A stretch of 64,000 nt of DNA from assembly GCA_964019335.1 (NCBI GenBank), contig OZ025734.1:248001-312000 (forward strand). Direction: 5' to 3'. This document shows, one piece after another, positions 1-10,355 of the stretch. The notes beneath the pieces are model-generated. The model saw nothing but the letters and a program-made list of their open reading frames with translations. It did no database searches and was not told where the DNA came from. The stretch is from Diplonema japonicum (taxonomy: Eukaryota; Euglenozoa; Diplonemea; Diplonemida; Diplonemidae). Numbering within the stretch: the first letter of the stretch is position 1; each line of letters opens with the position of its first letter. A program made the position numbers and the translations under genes.

Positions 1-282
1 ATTCGGATGGATGTCACCGTGGGTCATGAGTCGTTTTCTCGCTTCGCGCGCGATAGATCGTTTCGACCTCTTCAAAATGAGGAAATGTGCCCGTGGAAGG
101 TGGATCATTGTTAAGGAGTAGATCAGGAGGTTGTTCCTGGATGGTGAGCCGAGCCAGTCGCAAACGAAAGGGGCGAAGGGGGTTGGCGTGGCCGAAGAAG
201 TTAGGAGGTCAATGAGTGAAAGAATGATGATAATGGTAATGGGGAGGGATATGACTGCCCCGCAGAACTTCAGTGCCTCCTG
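1..282. other. 3' flank of the polyQ gene, no gene seen
   Basis: Nothing convincing is encoded here. The sequence is mixed in composition and lies downstream of the minus-strand polyQ gene that stops at 283. Confidence 0.5.
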
Positions 283-1875
283 TCAGATCTTCTGGTTTTT
301 GGGGCTTGGTGTCGCCTGCGAGTGGGTTTCCGACTCCCCTCTTTTCCTCGAACTCTCGGCGTTGGCCGCCTCCACACGTGCTTTTTCTTGTGCCGCCCAT
401 GAACTGGGGAACTCCGCCTCCGACAGCTTCACCCTCTGTTGCTTCCCTTTGAAGGTCCTCTCCCTTCTGTCGGGTGTGTCCTCTCGGGTCCAATCCCTGA
501 TTACGAGGGAGTGTCGCTTCTCCCCTCTCGCAATGAGCCTGGCCGTAGGGGGGTTGGTTGCACGTATGAGCCACTTCGACGCACCCAACTTGTCCATGTG
601 GTTAATAACCCACCCACAACCGGCCAGGTCGACTCTCAAGTCGCACTCGTGTTCGCAGTTCAGACACCCTTCCAGAATGTATTTTTCGCCTGTCTTCTGC
701 GCCGGAAGTAGGATGGGGTTGACCCTGGCCAGGACTTCCTTGCGGTCCGCACCTCTCGGTAGCATGAGGGCTAATCCGATTGGCGTCACGGTAAGGGAGG
801 TGCCCAGCGACGCGGTGGGGACGTCGGCCGCCCTGATCCCTTTCTTCAGCTGGATGACTTCCAGTCGGTCTCTCGCGAACGCGTGCGTCCAGAAAACGCC
901 CTGGTCTCCCGAAGCTGCTAACAGTCTCATCGCGAGTTCAGGGTCTACACGTACGAGGGCGGTGGCTGTCTTGTTCTCTGTGGATCGGTCTATCCTGAAG
1001 ACGGCATTCGGTAAGACCTTGAAGAGTCTCTCCTTGTCGCGTGCCGCTAGTAGTGCCATCCTTTTAATGGCGTTGCCGTCCGCTGTGCGTTTCCACTGTG
1101 CTGCTGAGCAGTGGTCCTTCGCAATCACCGCTTTGAGTATCGTTGTCCTGTTGTTGTCCTCCTTGGGAGGGGCGTCCATTGCTTGTGGGAGCACCTCGAT
1201 CCCAGTGACCCAGGTCCGAATGATCCCTCTCGTCGTGGGGGAGTCTGACTCAGTGCCACCCACGAATGGCTTGGTGCAGATGATTTTGAAATCAAGGCCG
1301 AGCGCCTTGAGACGAGAGGAGAGTTGGACCGGGTCCGAGGGGTTGAAGTAGATACCAGCCGTGAGCTGGTCGGGAACCACGTTGTGGATCTGCTGGGCTC
1401 CCCAGTGTTGCTGTACCAGTGCCAAGGGGGGTTTAACAGGGGCAGGTCTGCTCGTCCAATTGGTGGCCGCCCCGAGGTATGTCTTGGCGCTTCCTCTTGT
1501 CTCCTTCCTCGGGGGTGTCCTCTTCGATTGTTGCTGCTGCTGCTGGGCCGGTTGTCCCTTCGATTGTTGCTGCTGGCGCGGTTGCCCCTTTGCCTGTTGG
1601 TTTTGGAGCTGCTGCTGGAATTGCTGGGGTTGACCCTTCGGTTGGTAAGTCTGTGGAGGTTGTTGCTGAGCAAATGACTGTTGGGGTTGCGGCGGGGGCT
1701 GGTATTGTTGCAGAGCTGGCTGTTGCTGCGGGGTGGGCTGTTGAGGGGAGGCCTGTGCCTTTTCGACCAACTGTAAGATGCAGCTTAGTGTGGTCAGCAC
1801 CAGGCTCCTGTTTTCCTCGGAGAGGTCGCCCGCTAGCAGGCTCTGTGCCCTCTGGACCAGATGATGGGGGTCCAT
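283..1875 (-). CDS. PolyQ-rich protein of unknown function, possibly gag/ORF1-like
   Basis: This is an intact 530-residue frame that starts at an ATG (1875-1873). Residues 1-40 form a short Leu-rich helical segment. Residues about 40-120 are a Gln/Pro/Lys-rich low-complexity tract with CAG/CAA runs. The rest is globular-looking, with a Cys cluster near residues 395-415 (CLNCEHECD, then CGW) that could bind zinc, and a charged C-terminal tail rich in Lys, Arg and Ser. I do not recognise a family. A disordered N-terminus followed by a basic domain with a Cys cluster would fit an RNA-binding ORF1 of a retroelement, but no reverse transcriptase lies beside it, so this is a guess. It is about 8.5 kb from the next accepted gene. 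GC-rich coding sequence contrasts sharply with the AT-rich flank upstream. Confidence 0.65.
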   Translation of the reverse strand: MDPHHLVQRAQSLLAGDLSEENRSLVLTTLSCILQLVEKAQASPQQPTPQQQPALQQYQPPPQPQQSFAQQQPPQTYQPKGQPQQFQQQLQNQQAKGQPRQQQQSKGQPAQQQQQQSKRTPPRKETRGSAKTYLGAATNWTSRPAPVKPPLALVQQHWGAQQIHNVVPDQLTAGIYFNPSDPVQLSSRLKALGLDFKIICTKPFVGGTESDSPTTRGIIRTWVTGIEVLPQAMDAPPKEDNNRTTILKAVIAKDHCSAAQWKRTADGNAIKRMALLAARDKERLFKVLPNAVFRIDRSTENKTATALVRVDPELAMRLLAASGDQGVFWTHAFARDRLEVIQLKKGIRAADVPTASLGTSLTVTPIGLALMLPRGADRKEVLARVNPILLPAQKTGEKYILEGCLNCEHECDLRVDLAGCGWVINHMDKLGASKWLIRATNPPTARLIARGEKRHSLVIRDWTREDTPDRRERTFKGKQQRVKLSEAEFPSSWAAQEKARVEAANAESSRKRGESETHSQATPSPKNQKI

Positions 1876-3050
1876 GGTCTTCGTCTGTGGGGGGGGAATA
1901 AAACTGACTTTATAAGAAACTCGCTCTCTTGTCTACCGATCACTATAAACTCTCGTGCTCCTTCTGACAAACTTTTCACGTATTCCGACTTTTCACTGAT
2001 TTGCTGATACTGATATTGAAACTGATACTGATACTTTACTATCACCACTCTGTGCTCCGTAATACTCGCTGCGTGATCTTTGATCTATTTTTTTTTCTTT
2101 TCAAACCGCTCTACCTGGTTCCTTTATTGGCACGGTCGATACCAATAAAGTACAGAAACTGTAGCTTTAGAATCGTTGGAAAAAAAAGAAAACCTGAACA
2201 AAAAGAAGAATAATACTTTTTTTTTTTCCAGAAAGAATACAAAAAAAAAAAAATCAAAGATCACACTCCCTTAAAAATGACCTTCGGAGAAAGAAGCAGA
2301 AGAATAAGAAGGGGGAGAAAAAATATATGACTAAAATATATGTATAAAACAAAACAAAACAAAAAAAAAAATATACTTCTCCACCCAAGATCTAAGTGTG
2401 GTGTACACCTCAACTTTTATGTCAGTATAAAATTGAGGGTCACAAACCTTTTGTTACCTCACCCCCAAAGTAAATCGGAGGTGTAAAAAAAAAAAAAAAA
2501 AAAAAAAAAAGCGTCCTTGGTATGAAGCATGGAATTCTCTTTCTTTCTTTTTGAAAAGTTTCGCCAATATGAGACCTGCGTCTTGCAAAAAACTTTCAAA
2601 GCGAGCGAGAGATGAAGAAGAAGTTTGTATGTACGTGCCGGGTAAAACCTGAAGAAGTTTGTCAACCCGAAACACGTTGCCAACGTTCCCCTTTTGTTTA
2701 GACAAGTCAAAGACTCGTTCTTGCAAAAAAAAAAAAAAAAAAAAAAAAAAAAGAAGAGATGAGATAAAAGAGGTTCCTGTTTGGAACGCCCCCCTTGTCT
2801 CTACTTATCTACCCCTTTCTCCCTTCTGGGGCCTCGGCCTTTCTTTCTTTTTTTTTTTGGCTGTGTTGCCTTTCTCGAAAAAAAAAAAAAAAATAATAAT
2901 AATAATAAAGGAGAGAGTTGAAGAAGACCGAAAAAATTCACGATAGGAGAAGTGTTAAAGGAACGACCGACTAGGGGATCCGAACAGCAACAAAAAAAAA
3001 AAAATAAATAAAAAAAAAAAATAAATAAATAATATATGAGTTAAAGGAGG
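1876..3050. other. AT-rich homopolymer intergenic stretch
   Basis: Contains a short GATACT-type repeat near 2000-2040 and many A or T runs (for example 2483-2510 and 2725-2751). Open frames here are poly-Lys or poly-Phe artefacts of homopolymers. I see no gene. Confidence 0.7.
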
Positions 3051-3325
3051 CCGGTGTTGGCGGCGCCCTGCACAAGAACTGTCTACTTGATTACAGGGGG
3101 CGCTCCTCGGCTGAGTTGTAGCTTCTTCTGCGTTCCGCGTCGTGTCCTTAATGCGTGCGGTGTACAGCTCAACCCCAGCCGGTGCGTCCCGGGTAACCCA
3201 GATTCTGCGCTCGTGCAGTTTGCTGCCTGTTCGTCACCCTTAGCATCTGCATTATGTTCTCCCACTCGGGCGCTACCGGTGATGACCGACGAGGAGGTCA
3301 ACAGCGAACAACACATCTGATGTTT
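3051..3325. other. Isolated GC-rich island, unresolved
   Basis: About 270 bp of balanced, high-complexity sequence stands out inside AT-rich surroundings. Both strands have a short open frame (77-88 codons), neither with a recognisable motif. It may be a decayed exon or repeat fragment. No assignment is supported. Confidence 0.35.
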
Positions 3326-3938
3326 TTCTTATATTTTCATGTTATCCCCACCACCTAAATAAGAAGAAGATAGTGTAACTTTAACTATGTTCGACCGCTG
3401 GTGTAGAGCACAAAAGGCTGATATCTGTCAAACTCTAACACATGGGAAGAGTCCAAGGGAAAAAAAAAATAAAAATAAAAAAAAGAACTATATATCTTAA
3501 GGAGCGTGAGTAAGGTACCTCCACCCCTAGTGTTGCCGGGAAAACATTCAGAAAGACAATAAAAAAAGAAGAAGAAGAAAAAAAGAAAAGAAAAAAACTA
3601 CAATTGTGGTTACGCCGCCAAATTGACGCGAACAGAGGTACAATTTCAAAAACCAGGTGTGATATGACAGATTTTTCAAAAAAAGGGCAAAAGTTAGTTA
3701 ACGAAAGAAAGGATCGAAAGAACGAGGAAAAAAAAAAAGAAAAAAAAAAGAGAAAAAAAAAAAAATAGGATATTTCGCGTACTCCTTGTTGGTGTAGTTT
3801 TTCTCGGTGGGGGAAAAAAAAAAGAAAAAAAAAGTTAAAAACTGTGAGGTTTGGTCACTCGATTTTTTTTTTTTTTTTTTTTTTTAGACCTGATCACTTG
3901 GTTCACTCCCCCTTTTTTTTTTTTTTTTTTTTTACCCA

Positions 3939-3973
<35 letters not shown>

Positions 3974-4182
3974 CTTCTGTTTGTTTACCCGTTGTGCTGC
4001 TACTAATGTAGAGAGAGGGCAAAAAAGAAAAAAAAATTCACTATGATAGGAACGAAGTGGTTAGCAACGGCCCGCCGCGGTGGCGTGCCTACCTTATGAT
4101 GCTCCCCTTTTGGGGTCGTTCCCTGCCAAAAAAATGATTTTATTCGGTTCTTGTAGGAAAGTAGGGCATAGGTGAAAGTAGT

Positions 4183-4217
<35 letters not shown>

Positions 4218-4500
4218 GGTTTGGTCGAAGGTCAATAAAAAAAGAAGAAAAAAAAAATTTTTTTTTTAATGGTATGCATTTTTTGTGCTCATAGGGTTTA
4301 TTTTGACAGGAAGTCTATTATACCTCTCGAGCTGACTCAAGTCGATGTACACAGCCTGTACTTTCTGCATGCTGCCTCATTTATTGAATTTTTCTTTATT
4401 TATTTTATTTTTTTCCCCCTCCTTCTTCTTCCCTCGAAACACAAAATACGGAACGGTAGCCCGTTATCAGACCTGGGTAGAGGGGAAGAGTCACGAGCTA
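3326..4500. other. AT-rich homopolymer intergenic stretch
   Basis: Dominated by T runs of 18-29 (3865-3885, 3942-3970, 4185-4216) and A-rich stretches. No gene or structured repeat was recognised. Confidence 0.7.
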
Positions 4501-5090
4501 TAAAAAAATAACTATTTATTGCCAACAAATAATGAGTCATTATTTAACTCGAGTTCCCGAATTTTTTGCACGAGGGCCCGCAGGGCCCGAGTGCAAAAAA
4601 ACGGGTAACGAGTGTTAAATAATGGCTCATTTGGCGGCAAGTAAGTCGTTTTATTTCACTCTTCGTCATTTGAGTCACTCACTCTTCACTGCTTTCACTG
4701 CTGTTTTTTTTCACGCAGGTCAGCTTTTTGGGGATTTTCCTAAGGTAATACAGGGTAGCTATTTCGCCGTGGCATTTAAAGGGGAAGTAAGGCACTTATT
4801 CCCACTTTTAAGGGCTGGAATGGCCTCAGATGGCCAAAAATAGTCAAAATACCCCCACCCCAAAAAAATTTTTCAAGGGGTTGGGTGCATTTTTTTCCAC
4901 GACAAGACCCATTTTGTCACTCTGAAGGGCCATTATTTAACTGCAAAATCTCATTATTTAACTAGTTAAATAATGGCGATTTCGCGTTAAATAATGGCCG
5001 TTTCGCGTTAAATAATGGCCATTTCGCGTTAAATAATGAGGCCCCTAGTGAGTGAAGAAAATGACGAAGAGTGAAATAAAAAAAAAAAAA
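4501..5090. repeat. Compound foldback/TIR element, copy A
   Basis: Two nested palindromic modules. The left module (about 4510-4640) has long inverted arms around a 10-bp stem (4562-4571 with 4591-4600) that encloses the 19-nt core GAGGGCCCGCAGGGCCCGA. The right module is bounded by inverted repeats of about 34 bp (4649-4682 and 5048-5081). It holds several copies of the motif GTTAAATAATGG, including four at 21-bp spacing between 4973 and 5040. It encodes no protein. The same architecture recurs at 48197-48948 with different but matched sequences. It is likely a non-autonomous, MITE-like element. I could not identify a target-site duplication. Confidence 0.75.
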
Positions 5091-6240
5091 AAAAAAAAAG
5101 ACAACACATGCACCCTTTACATGAAAATCGTAGATAGGATGGAGGGGGGGGGAAAATGACTGGGGGGGGAGCACAGCATCAACAACATTTTATTTCTCTT
5201 TTCTCTTTTTGTTCATGTTGCGGTTAAGGGTACACAACCCGCTTGCTGGCCATAGGGAACGTTCTTGGGGAGAACAAAAAGTGAAGAAATGTTTTTTTTT
5301 TTTGTTTTTGTTTTTGTTTTTTGAATTTTTCTCCACCGGATTTTGTATTTTATTCTTATTATCAGCGACATGCTTCTCAAAAAAAAAAAAAAAAATGAAA
5401 AGAGAGTTTTAATCCACTTCTTAATTTCGTTAAAACAGGCTGGGCTGGGGCAGCTGCAAATATTTTGTAAAGTGATTACGATAATAATGGTGAATAAGTC
5501 CAAATCCGGTGTCATTTTTTTTCTTTCTTTTTCTTTTTTTCATTCTTTCTATAGTACATATTGGGGGGGGGGGGGGGGGGGGGGAGTATCAAAAAATCGA
5601 ATCATTATGGGGGGCTTTTTTTTAAACTCCTTAACTACCACTAACGCCACACACACTAGTATCGGTGCTTTGTTTCTTTTGTGCAAACCGGGGTTTTTTT
5701 TTTTTTTTTTTTAGCTTATAGCAAAAAAAAAAAAAAAAAAAATAAATAAAATAAACTATTTATTATAAAAATCTGGCTGATTTTTATTCAATATGATATT
5801 TTATTTAATTTTTGTAAAGTTAAATGAGGAAATTTCGGTCACTGTGAACCCTTTATATTCACTTCTGCGAAATGTTCACACTGATGTCAAAAACTAAGCC
5901 TGATTGCCTGAGAAGGACGATGTCAAATTGACAGAATTCTTGTAGGTTTTGTGTAATTTGTGTCGGCACTTGATCATCGCTCTTCAGAAACTGCTGGTTT
6001 TGTGCGGGGGCTTGATCAGGTCTGACTTCCAGCCAAAACAGCAGGTTCCTTCATCAACAAGGTATTGTGCAAAAGAACGCCTGTATGCATGGCCAGTGTA
6101 ATTTTCGGCATTTGCCAGCCTCAGGTGATGCTTGGTGGCCCGGAAACGTGGTAAAGTGTGTTTATGCCTCTTTTGCATGCCTGACGTGTTTGGGTTGGTT
6201 GGGTTTTGTCGAGCGACGTTTGTAAAAGCGCAACATGCTG
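5091..6240. other. Gene-free stretch with homopolymers and a G23-class run
   Basis: Contains a long G run near 5563-5585, A and T runs, and from about 5760 to 6240 a higher-complexity AT-rich segment with no recognisable coding motif. Confidence 0.6.
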
Positions 6241-6425
6241 TAGCCCAGTGGTAGCCCAGTGGTTATGTCGCCGCACTCGTCTCCTGGAGACGTTAGATCA
6301 AATCCTGGACCCCGAACTTTTTCGATAAAATCGGGGTCAAAAAAAACGGTCCCTCGGGGTTTGAACCCTCGACCCCTGAAATCCTGGCCGAGGGTCCTGA
6401 CCACTGACCTATGGCGGTGTCAGCG
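6241..6425. repeat. Convergent pair of tRNA-like (Pol III-type) units
   Basis: On plus, TAGCCCAGTGG (6252-6262) matches a tRNA A box and GATCAAATCC (6296-6305) a B box, 44 nt apart, followed by a T5 run at about 6318. On minus, TAGGTCAGTGG (6411-6401) and GGTTCAAACCC (6366-6356) lie 45 nt apart, followed by a T8 run. The two units converge on a 30-bp centre. Neither gives a full cloverleaf: the minus unit lacks an acceptor stem and the plus unit replaces the anticodon arm with a 6-bp hairpin. They are best read as tRNA-derived SINE heads or decayed tRNA genes. Confidence 0.5.
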
Positions 6426-7799
6426 GCCACCAGAAAAAGCCCGAAAATTGCTCAGAGTAAAAATCAGATTTTTACCTGATTTTTACAGCACTTTTTTAAA
6501 GCCCAAATTCGGCCTATTACCTGATTTTTATTCTTCACTTTATTTTTACTCGTGAACGGTAAAGTGATTTCTGATTTTTATGGCTCTTTAGGAATTTCCT
6601 CATGTAACTTTACAAAATTAAATTAAAAAAAAAAAAAAATTCCCGCCCAAGAAATAGGTTTAACCCAAAGAAATCGCGATGCAACGAAAAAAAAAAGATT
6701 TTTTTTTTTTGATAAATTTTTCGGTTACCGAAAGCTTTTACTTTCTCTTTTTTGTTTTTTCTTTTTTTTTTTTCCAGCATGATGGGCGAGACTCACCATA
6801 TTCTCACAATTCTTGGGTTTACAACATTTCTTTTTTTTTCTTCTTCTTTCTTTCTTTTTTTTTTTTCTGATGGCTAGATATTCTGATTTTTTCGTCTATA
6901 ATCCAGAAAGACCCCCCATTTTATATTCTGCAGAAGAAGAACAAAAAAAAAAAAAAAAAAAAAAAAAACTACGCTGGAAAAGACACAGTTACTTTACATT
7001 TTTCTTTTCTTTTTTCGCTTCTTTCTTTTTTGTGTATCCGGTTTTGTTTTTTTTCTTTTTTTCTTTCCTGGTTCTTTTCTTTTTCTTCCAACGATATTCT
7101 TTCTTTTCTTTTTTTTTGCTTTTTTTTTTTCTTCATAATTTAGGTTTTTTTTTTTCTTTTCTTTTTAATTTGCATGATGCCCGCGGGCCCTCGTGCAAAG
7201 GAGAGAAAAAAAAGAAAAAAAAAAGGACTAATAAAGGACTAATTTTGGTGATAAGCAAGTTGGTTTTTATTGTTTAATTATTAATGCACCCCCTTTCGTC
7301 TTCTTTTTTTTTTTTTTTTTTTTTTTTGACTCACTCCGCTAGGGATGCGTTTTATTGGCCGCAGGGAGCGAATGAAAACGAAAAAAAAAAAAAGGGGCAA
7401 CAAATAATATTTAAAAAAAAAACTTTTTTTTTTTTCCCTTCTCAGATTTTAAAACTGTGAGTTTTGGTCTCGGCTTTTGTGACAGAATTCTTTGACTCGC
7501 TTAAGGGCCCTGAGACCTAGTAGGCCTGAAGGCATTGGTCCTGCCCCCCCCCCCCCCCCAAAAAAAAAAAAGAGACATTTAAGGGTACCTGCGGTATGTG
7601 GCAGGACGCCTGAATGGAAAAAAGAAGAAGAAGAACCACGCGACTGTTGGTCAAGTTAACAGTGTGGTCCCTACATTAGTCTCTACACCATAATTTTTCT
7701 CTTTCCGGTGAGCACCCGGTGAGGAGCGAGCGGCAGTCAACAAAAGCAGGAAAAACAACTTGTATTGTAACCTTTGTAACCCCTCTCTTGTTGTACCCC
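6426..7799. other. AT-rich gene-free stretch
   Basis: Contains repeated ATTTTTA/CTGATTTTTA phrases near 6460-6580, then long T and A runs, and a C17-class run near 7543-7558. A small hairpin at 7169-7199 is listed separately. No gene is supported. Confidence 0.65.
7169..7199. repeat. Small hairpin related to the foldback core
   Basis: TTTGCA (7169-7174) pairs with TGCAAA (7194-7199). The loop, read on minus, contains GAGGGCCCGC, the first half of the core shared by the foldback elements at 4501 and 48197. Probably a degenerate relative. Confidence 0.5.
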
Positions 7800-7935
7800 T
7801 TGTCACCCTGTTGTGCCCCTCGTGGTGAGGTAATTTCAGAGTGTCGTGAAATAAAACCACTTACCTACCGCCAAGTAATGCTTTACCGTCCTCTCGAGGT
7901 AACGGTAAAGTCATTACTTGTTGGCAGTAAATAAA
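7800..7935. repeat. Partial foldback element (copy B type, inverted)
   Basis: An inverted arm carries the AAGTAATG motif and the TTACCTACCGCC end also found at 48330-48345, but the GGGCCC core is missing. The arms are still complementary around CTCGAG. This is a deleted copy of the 48197 element in the opposite orientation. Confidence 0.6.
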
Positions 7936-8293
7936 GGGGGGGGGGGGGGGCGAATAATTTCCTCCCAAATAATGTGTTTTTTCCCAAATAATTCTTTTTT
8001 TTTTTTTTTCCGGGGATTTTTCCGCTCCAAATTTCCCAAATAATTCACAGGGTTATTGTGGGTACTATTTTTCTAACGCAAGAAGCTAGATGGTTCGTGA
8101 TGAACGGTTCAAAATTTCACGGAACTACTGAGTTCGAAGGCGCTTTGTGGGTGGCCCGGGTGCTTCTGCGTTGCCGGAAGGGCACTTGGATTCATGTGTT
8201 GACAGCTTATCCGGTATTTGCTTCTTTCATGGCCCGCAATGTCAATATTCCATTCCTGAGCAAGATCCCAAAGCTGTGCCGTAGCCCACTGGC
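7936..8293 (+). other. Gene-free stretch; short open frame of doubtful meaning
   Basis: Starts with G and T runs and several CCAAATAATTC phrases. From 8058 to 8300 an 80-codon plus-strand frame is open, with no recognisable domain. It reads across the left target-site duplication of the following insertion, so any original frame would have been interrupted there. Confidence 0.4.
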
Positions 8294-8540
8294 ATTGTGA
8301 GGCTGCTTACGCAAGTAAGAATGCTGGCCCGGCGAGCTACGAGGGCAACCCCATTTTCTTCTAGAAGATGAGAAATATGGTATAGTGCGACATGATCAGA
8401 CTGGAACGGCCGCCCCGGGGCATCCTCGATCGACGTGGGAGGCCCTTCTTCGGAAGGTGCCAGTCGCTTGATCCGTGTATTTTATTAGAACAAATATAAC
8501 AATCGATTGAAAAGGAAAAGTACGTATTGTGAGGCTGCTT
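8294..8540 (+). mobile_element. 5'-truncated retroelement copy flanked by a 15-bp TSD
   Basis: The 217-bp insert at 8309-8525 begins within the last codons of the retroelement protein (ACGCAAG then stop TAA) and continues through the 3' UTR. It matches, in reverse complement, the 3' end of the large element at about 13100-13345. It is bounded by perfect copies of ATTGTGAGGCTGCTT (8294-8308 and 8526-8540). A 5' truncation plus a target-site duplication is the signature of target-primed reverse transcription. Confidence 0.85.
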
Positions 8541-8716
8541 CTGTGTGGCATCCGGCGATTCAGACCTCCCGCCATTTTGAGGGGTTAGGGGGCTGCGGCA
8601 TGCCCCAAGCAGCCGAGGCTGGGACGTTGGTTGATGACTGCAGCAGAGCGCCGAATCAACGTGGCACTGTGGGTAGGGCAGGCACATGAGAAAGGTCATG
8701 CAACTGCTCGGCACCT

Positions 8717-8806
8717 TTAGCTGTATGCGGTCCTGCGGCTACCTTCCAGGTAGTTCCGAGGAGACCATACAGCTAAGGGCACTTAGCGAAGTAAGCACTT
8801 TGCCCT
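8717..8806 (+). other. Two adjacent stem-loops, possible structured RNA
   Basis: The first hairpin (8717-8776) pairs TTAGCTGTATG-GGTC with GACC-ATACAGCTAA and has an apical CTACCT/AGGTAG stem. The second (about 8775-8805) pairs AAGGGCA with TGCCCTT around a CTTA/TAAG stem. Both lie in high-complexity sequence, not in homopolymers. They could be a structured non-coding RNA or a transposon end. No family is recognised. Confidence 0.4.
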
Positions 8807-9362
8807 TTAGACAGTGCAGCACAGAATGTAGTTGCGGGTGTTACAATGGACACTGCAGCTGACGAGACTCCAGCAGCCTCCCAAGCCCTTGAAGCTTCTC
8901 AAGCCCAGTTTCTCAAGCCTCTCAGATCCCCGCAACCTCCCAGCAACCACCTAACGCCAAAACCAGGCGGTTTGTCTGCAACGTTTGTGGGTTCTCCACA
9001 GCCTGGGGGAAAAACTGTTAAAATTTCCCTTGGAAAGAAAAAGGGCATGAAAAAAGTCTTGGCACGATTTGGCATGTTAAGATTTCCGAAGTGCTCTAAG
9101 CCCCGCTTTCCATGTGGCAGGCCCCCCAGCCCAAATAAGTGTATTCCAAATAATTCTTTTTTTTTGGAGCACCCCCCCTCCACTGCCCAAATAAAGGGAT
9201 TATTCGGGGGGGGCCCTTTAGCTATTTTTTTTTTTTTTTTTTTTTTTTTTGCAAATATATTTTCATTCGAAAAAAAACTCAAATTAACATGCAAACTCCC
9301 AGAGCGAAAGCCGCATGCCAAAAAAATAATTCGTTATGACTATTTTCTTTGTTGTTCGCACG

Positions 9363-9402
<40 letters not shown>

Positions 9403-10031
9403 TTTTTTAAAAAGCTGCGAAAGTTTTTTTTGCTCGGCACAAGTTGCATATAGTTATAAAATCAGTTTTTGAAAGATAAATATTTGTACAAAAAAGTTGT
9501 CTCGATTTTAGTGGTGCCATGCAGTATGTGACACAGCGGCCACCCTTGTGAAAGCCCCGAAGCCTCCCAAGTCCCCTGTGGTCCCGTAGAAAGTAAAAGT
9601 GGAGAGGTAAAGAAAGCTTGGAAATTGAAATAGGGAGAGGGGCCACAGAAGCAATTAAACACCAACTGGAGAGTTGTGGGAGGCTTGCTTCACTGGCACG
9701 ATGCCGCGGGGAGGCTACTTGCCTGACCTGGTGAAGCCACCTCCTTGTTCGATGTAATGGGATAAGGGACTCTCCGTTGAGGGCGATGCTAACTGGCGCC
9801 ACGCGTAGGGTGGGCTCTCCACCCCCGTCCAGGTTTCCCCACGTGTACGGCTTTAGAACGAGAGTTTCCCTTTCGCTTGTGTTTCTCTAAACCACAATTA
9901 CCAGGAACCACCACAGGGAGGTTGGAAACATTGGTCCCCCAAAAAAAAAAAAAAAAAAAAAAAAAGTCGGTGTTGTTGTTTGTACAAACCAGTTGACCTG
10001 TGAAGGGTAACCAAAAAATAAAGGCTTGCCA

Positions 10032-10076
<45 letters not shown>

Positions 10077-10318
10077 CAAAAGAAAAAAAAAAAGAAGAAA
10101 AAAAAGAACTATAAACAGCATAAACCCACGGTTCCCTTTAGAAGTTACAACTAACTTTAAGTTAAAAAAAAAACCCTCCCCCCCCCCTTTTTTTTTTGGT
10201 CTATTTGAAGGTTCCTTCCTCATGACACTTGGTGCGGTCTTTCTTTCTTTTCCTTTTTTTTTTTTTTTCGCACACGACTGCTGAGGGCGGGCTTTTCAAA
10301 TCCAAAAAAAAAAAATTC

Positions 10319-10354
<36 letters not shown>
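8807..10354. other. Gene-free stretch with possible zinc-finger remnant
   Basis: Between 8846 and 9130 one frame reads FVCNVCGFSTAWGKNC before a stop, like the start of a BED/C2H2-type finger, and a second frame is open over it; this may be a transposase fossil. CCAAATAATTC phrases recur at 9140-9200. The rest is homopolymer-rich, apart from a higher-complexity patch at 9490-9930 with no recognisable coding sequence. Confidence 0.4.

Positions 10355-10355
<1 letters not shown>

Noticed and set aside
131-1351. Long plus-strand open frame opposite the polyQ gene
   Set aside because: It is the antisense shadow of a GC-rich minus-strand gene; no protein-like motif.
2454-2946. Small genes in AT-rich stretch
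   Set aside because: Frames depend on poly-Phe or poly-Lys runs; no start or end context.
6336-6425. Functional tRNA gene on minus
   Set aside because: A and B boxes are good, but acceptor stem and anticodon loop do not form.
8846-9472. 208-codon plus-strand gene with zinc finger
   Set aside because: The finger-like peptide is in another frame and stops at once; the rest is homopolymer-encoded Lys/Phe.
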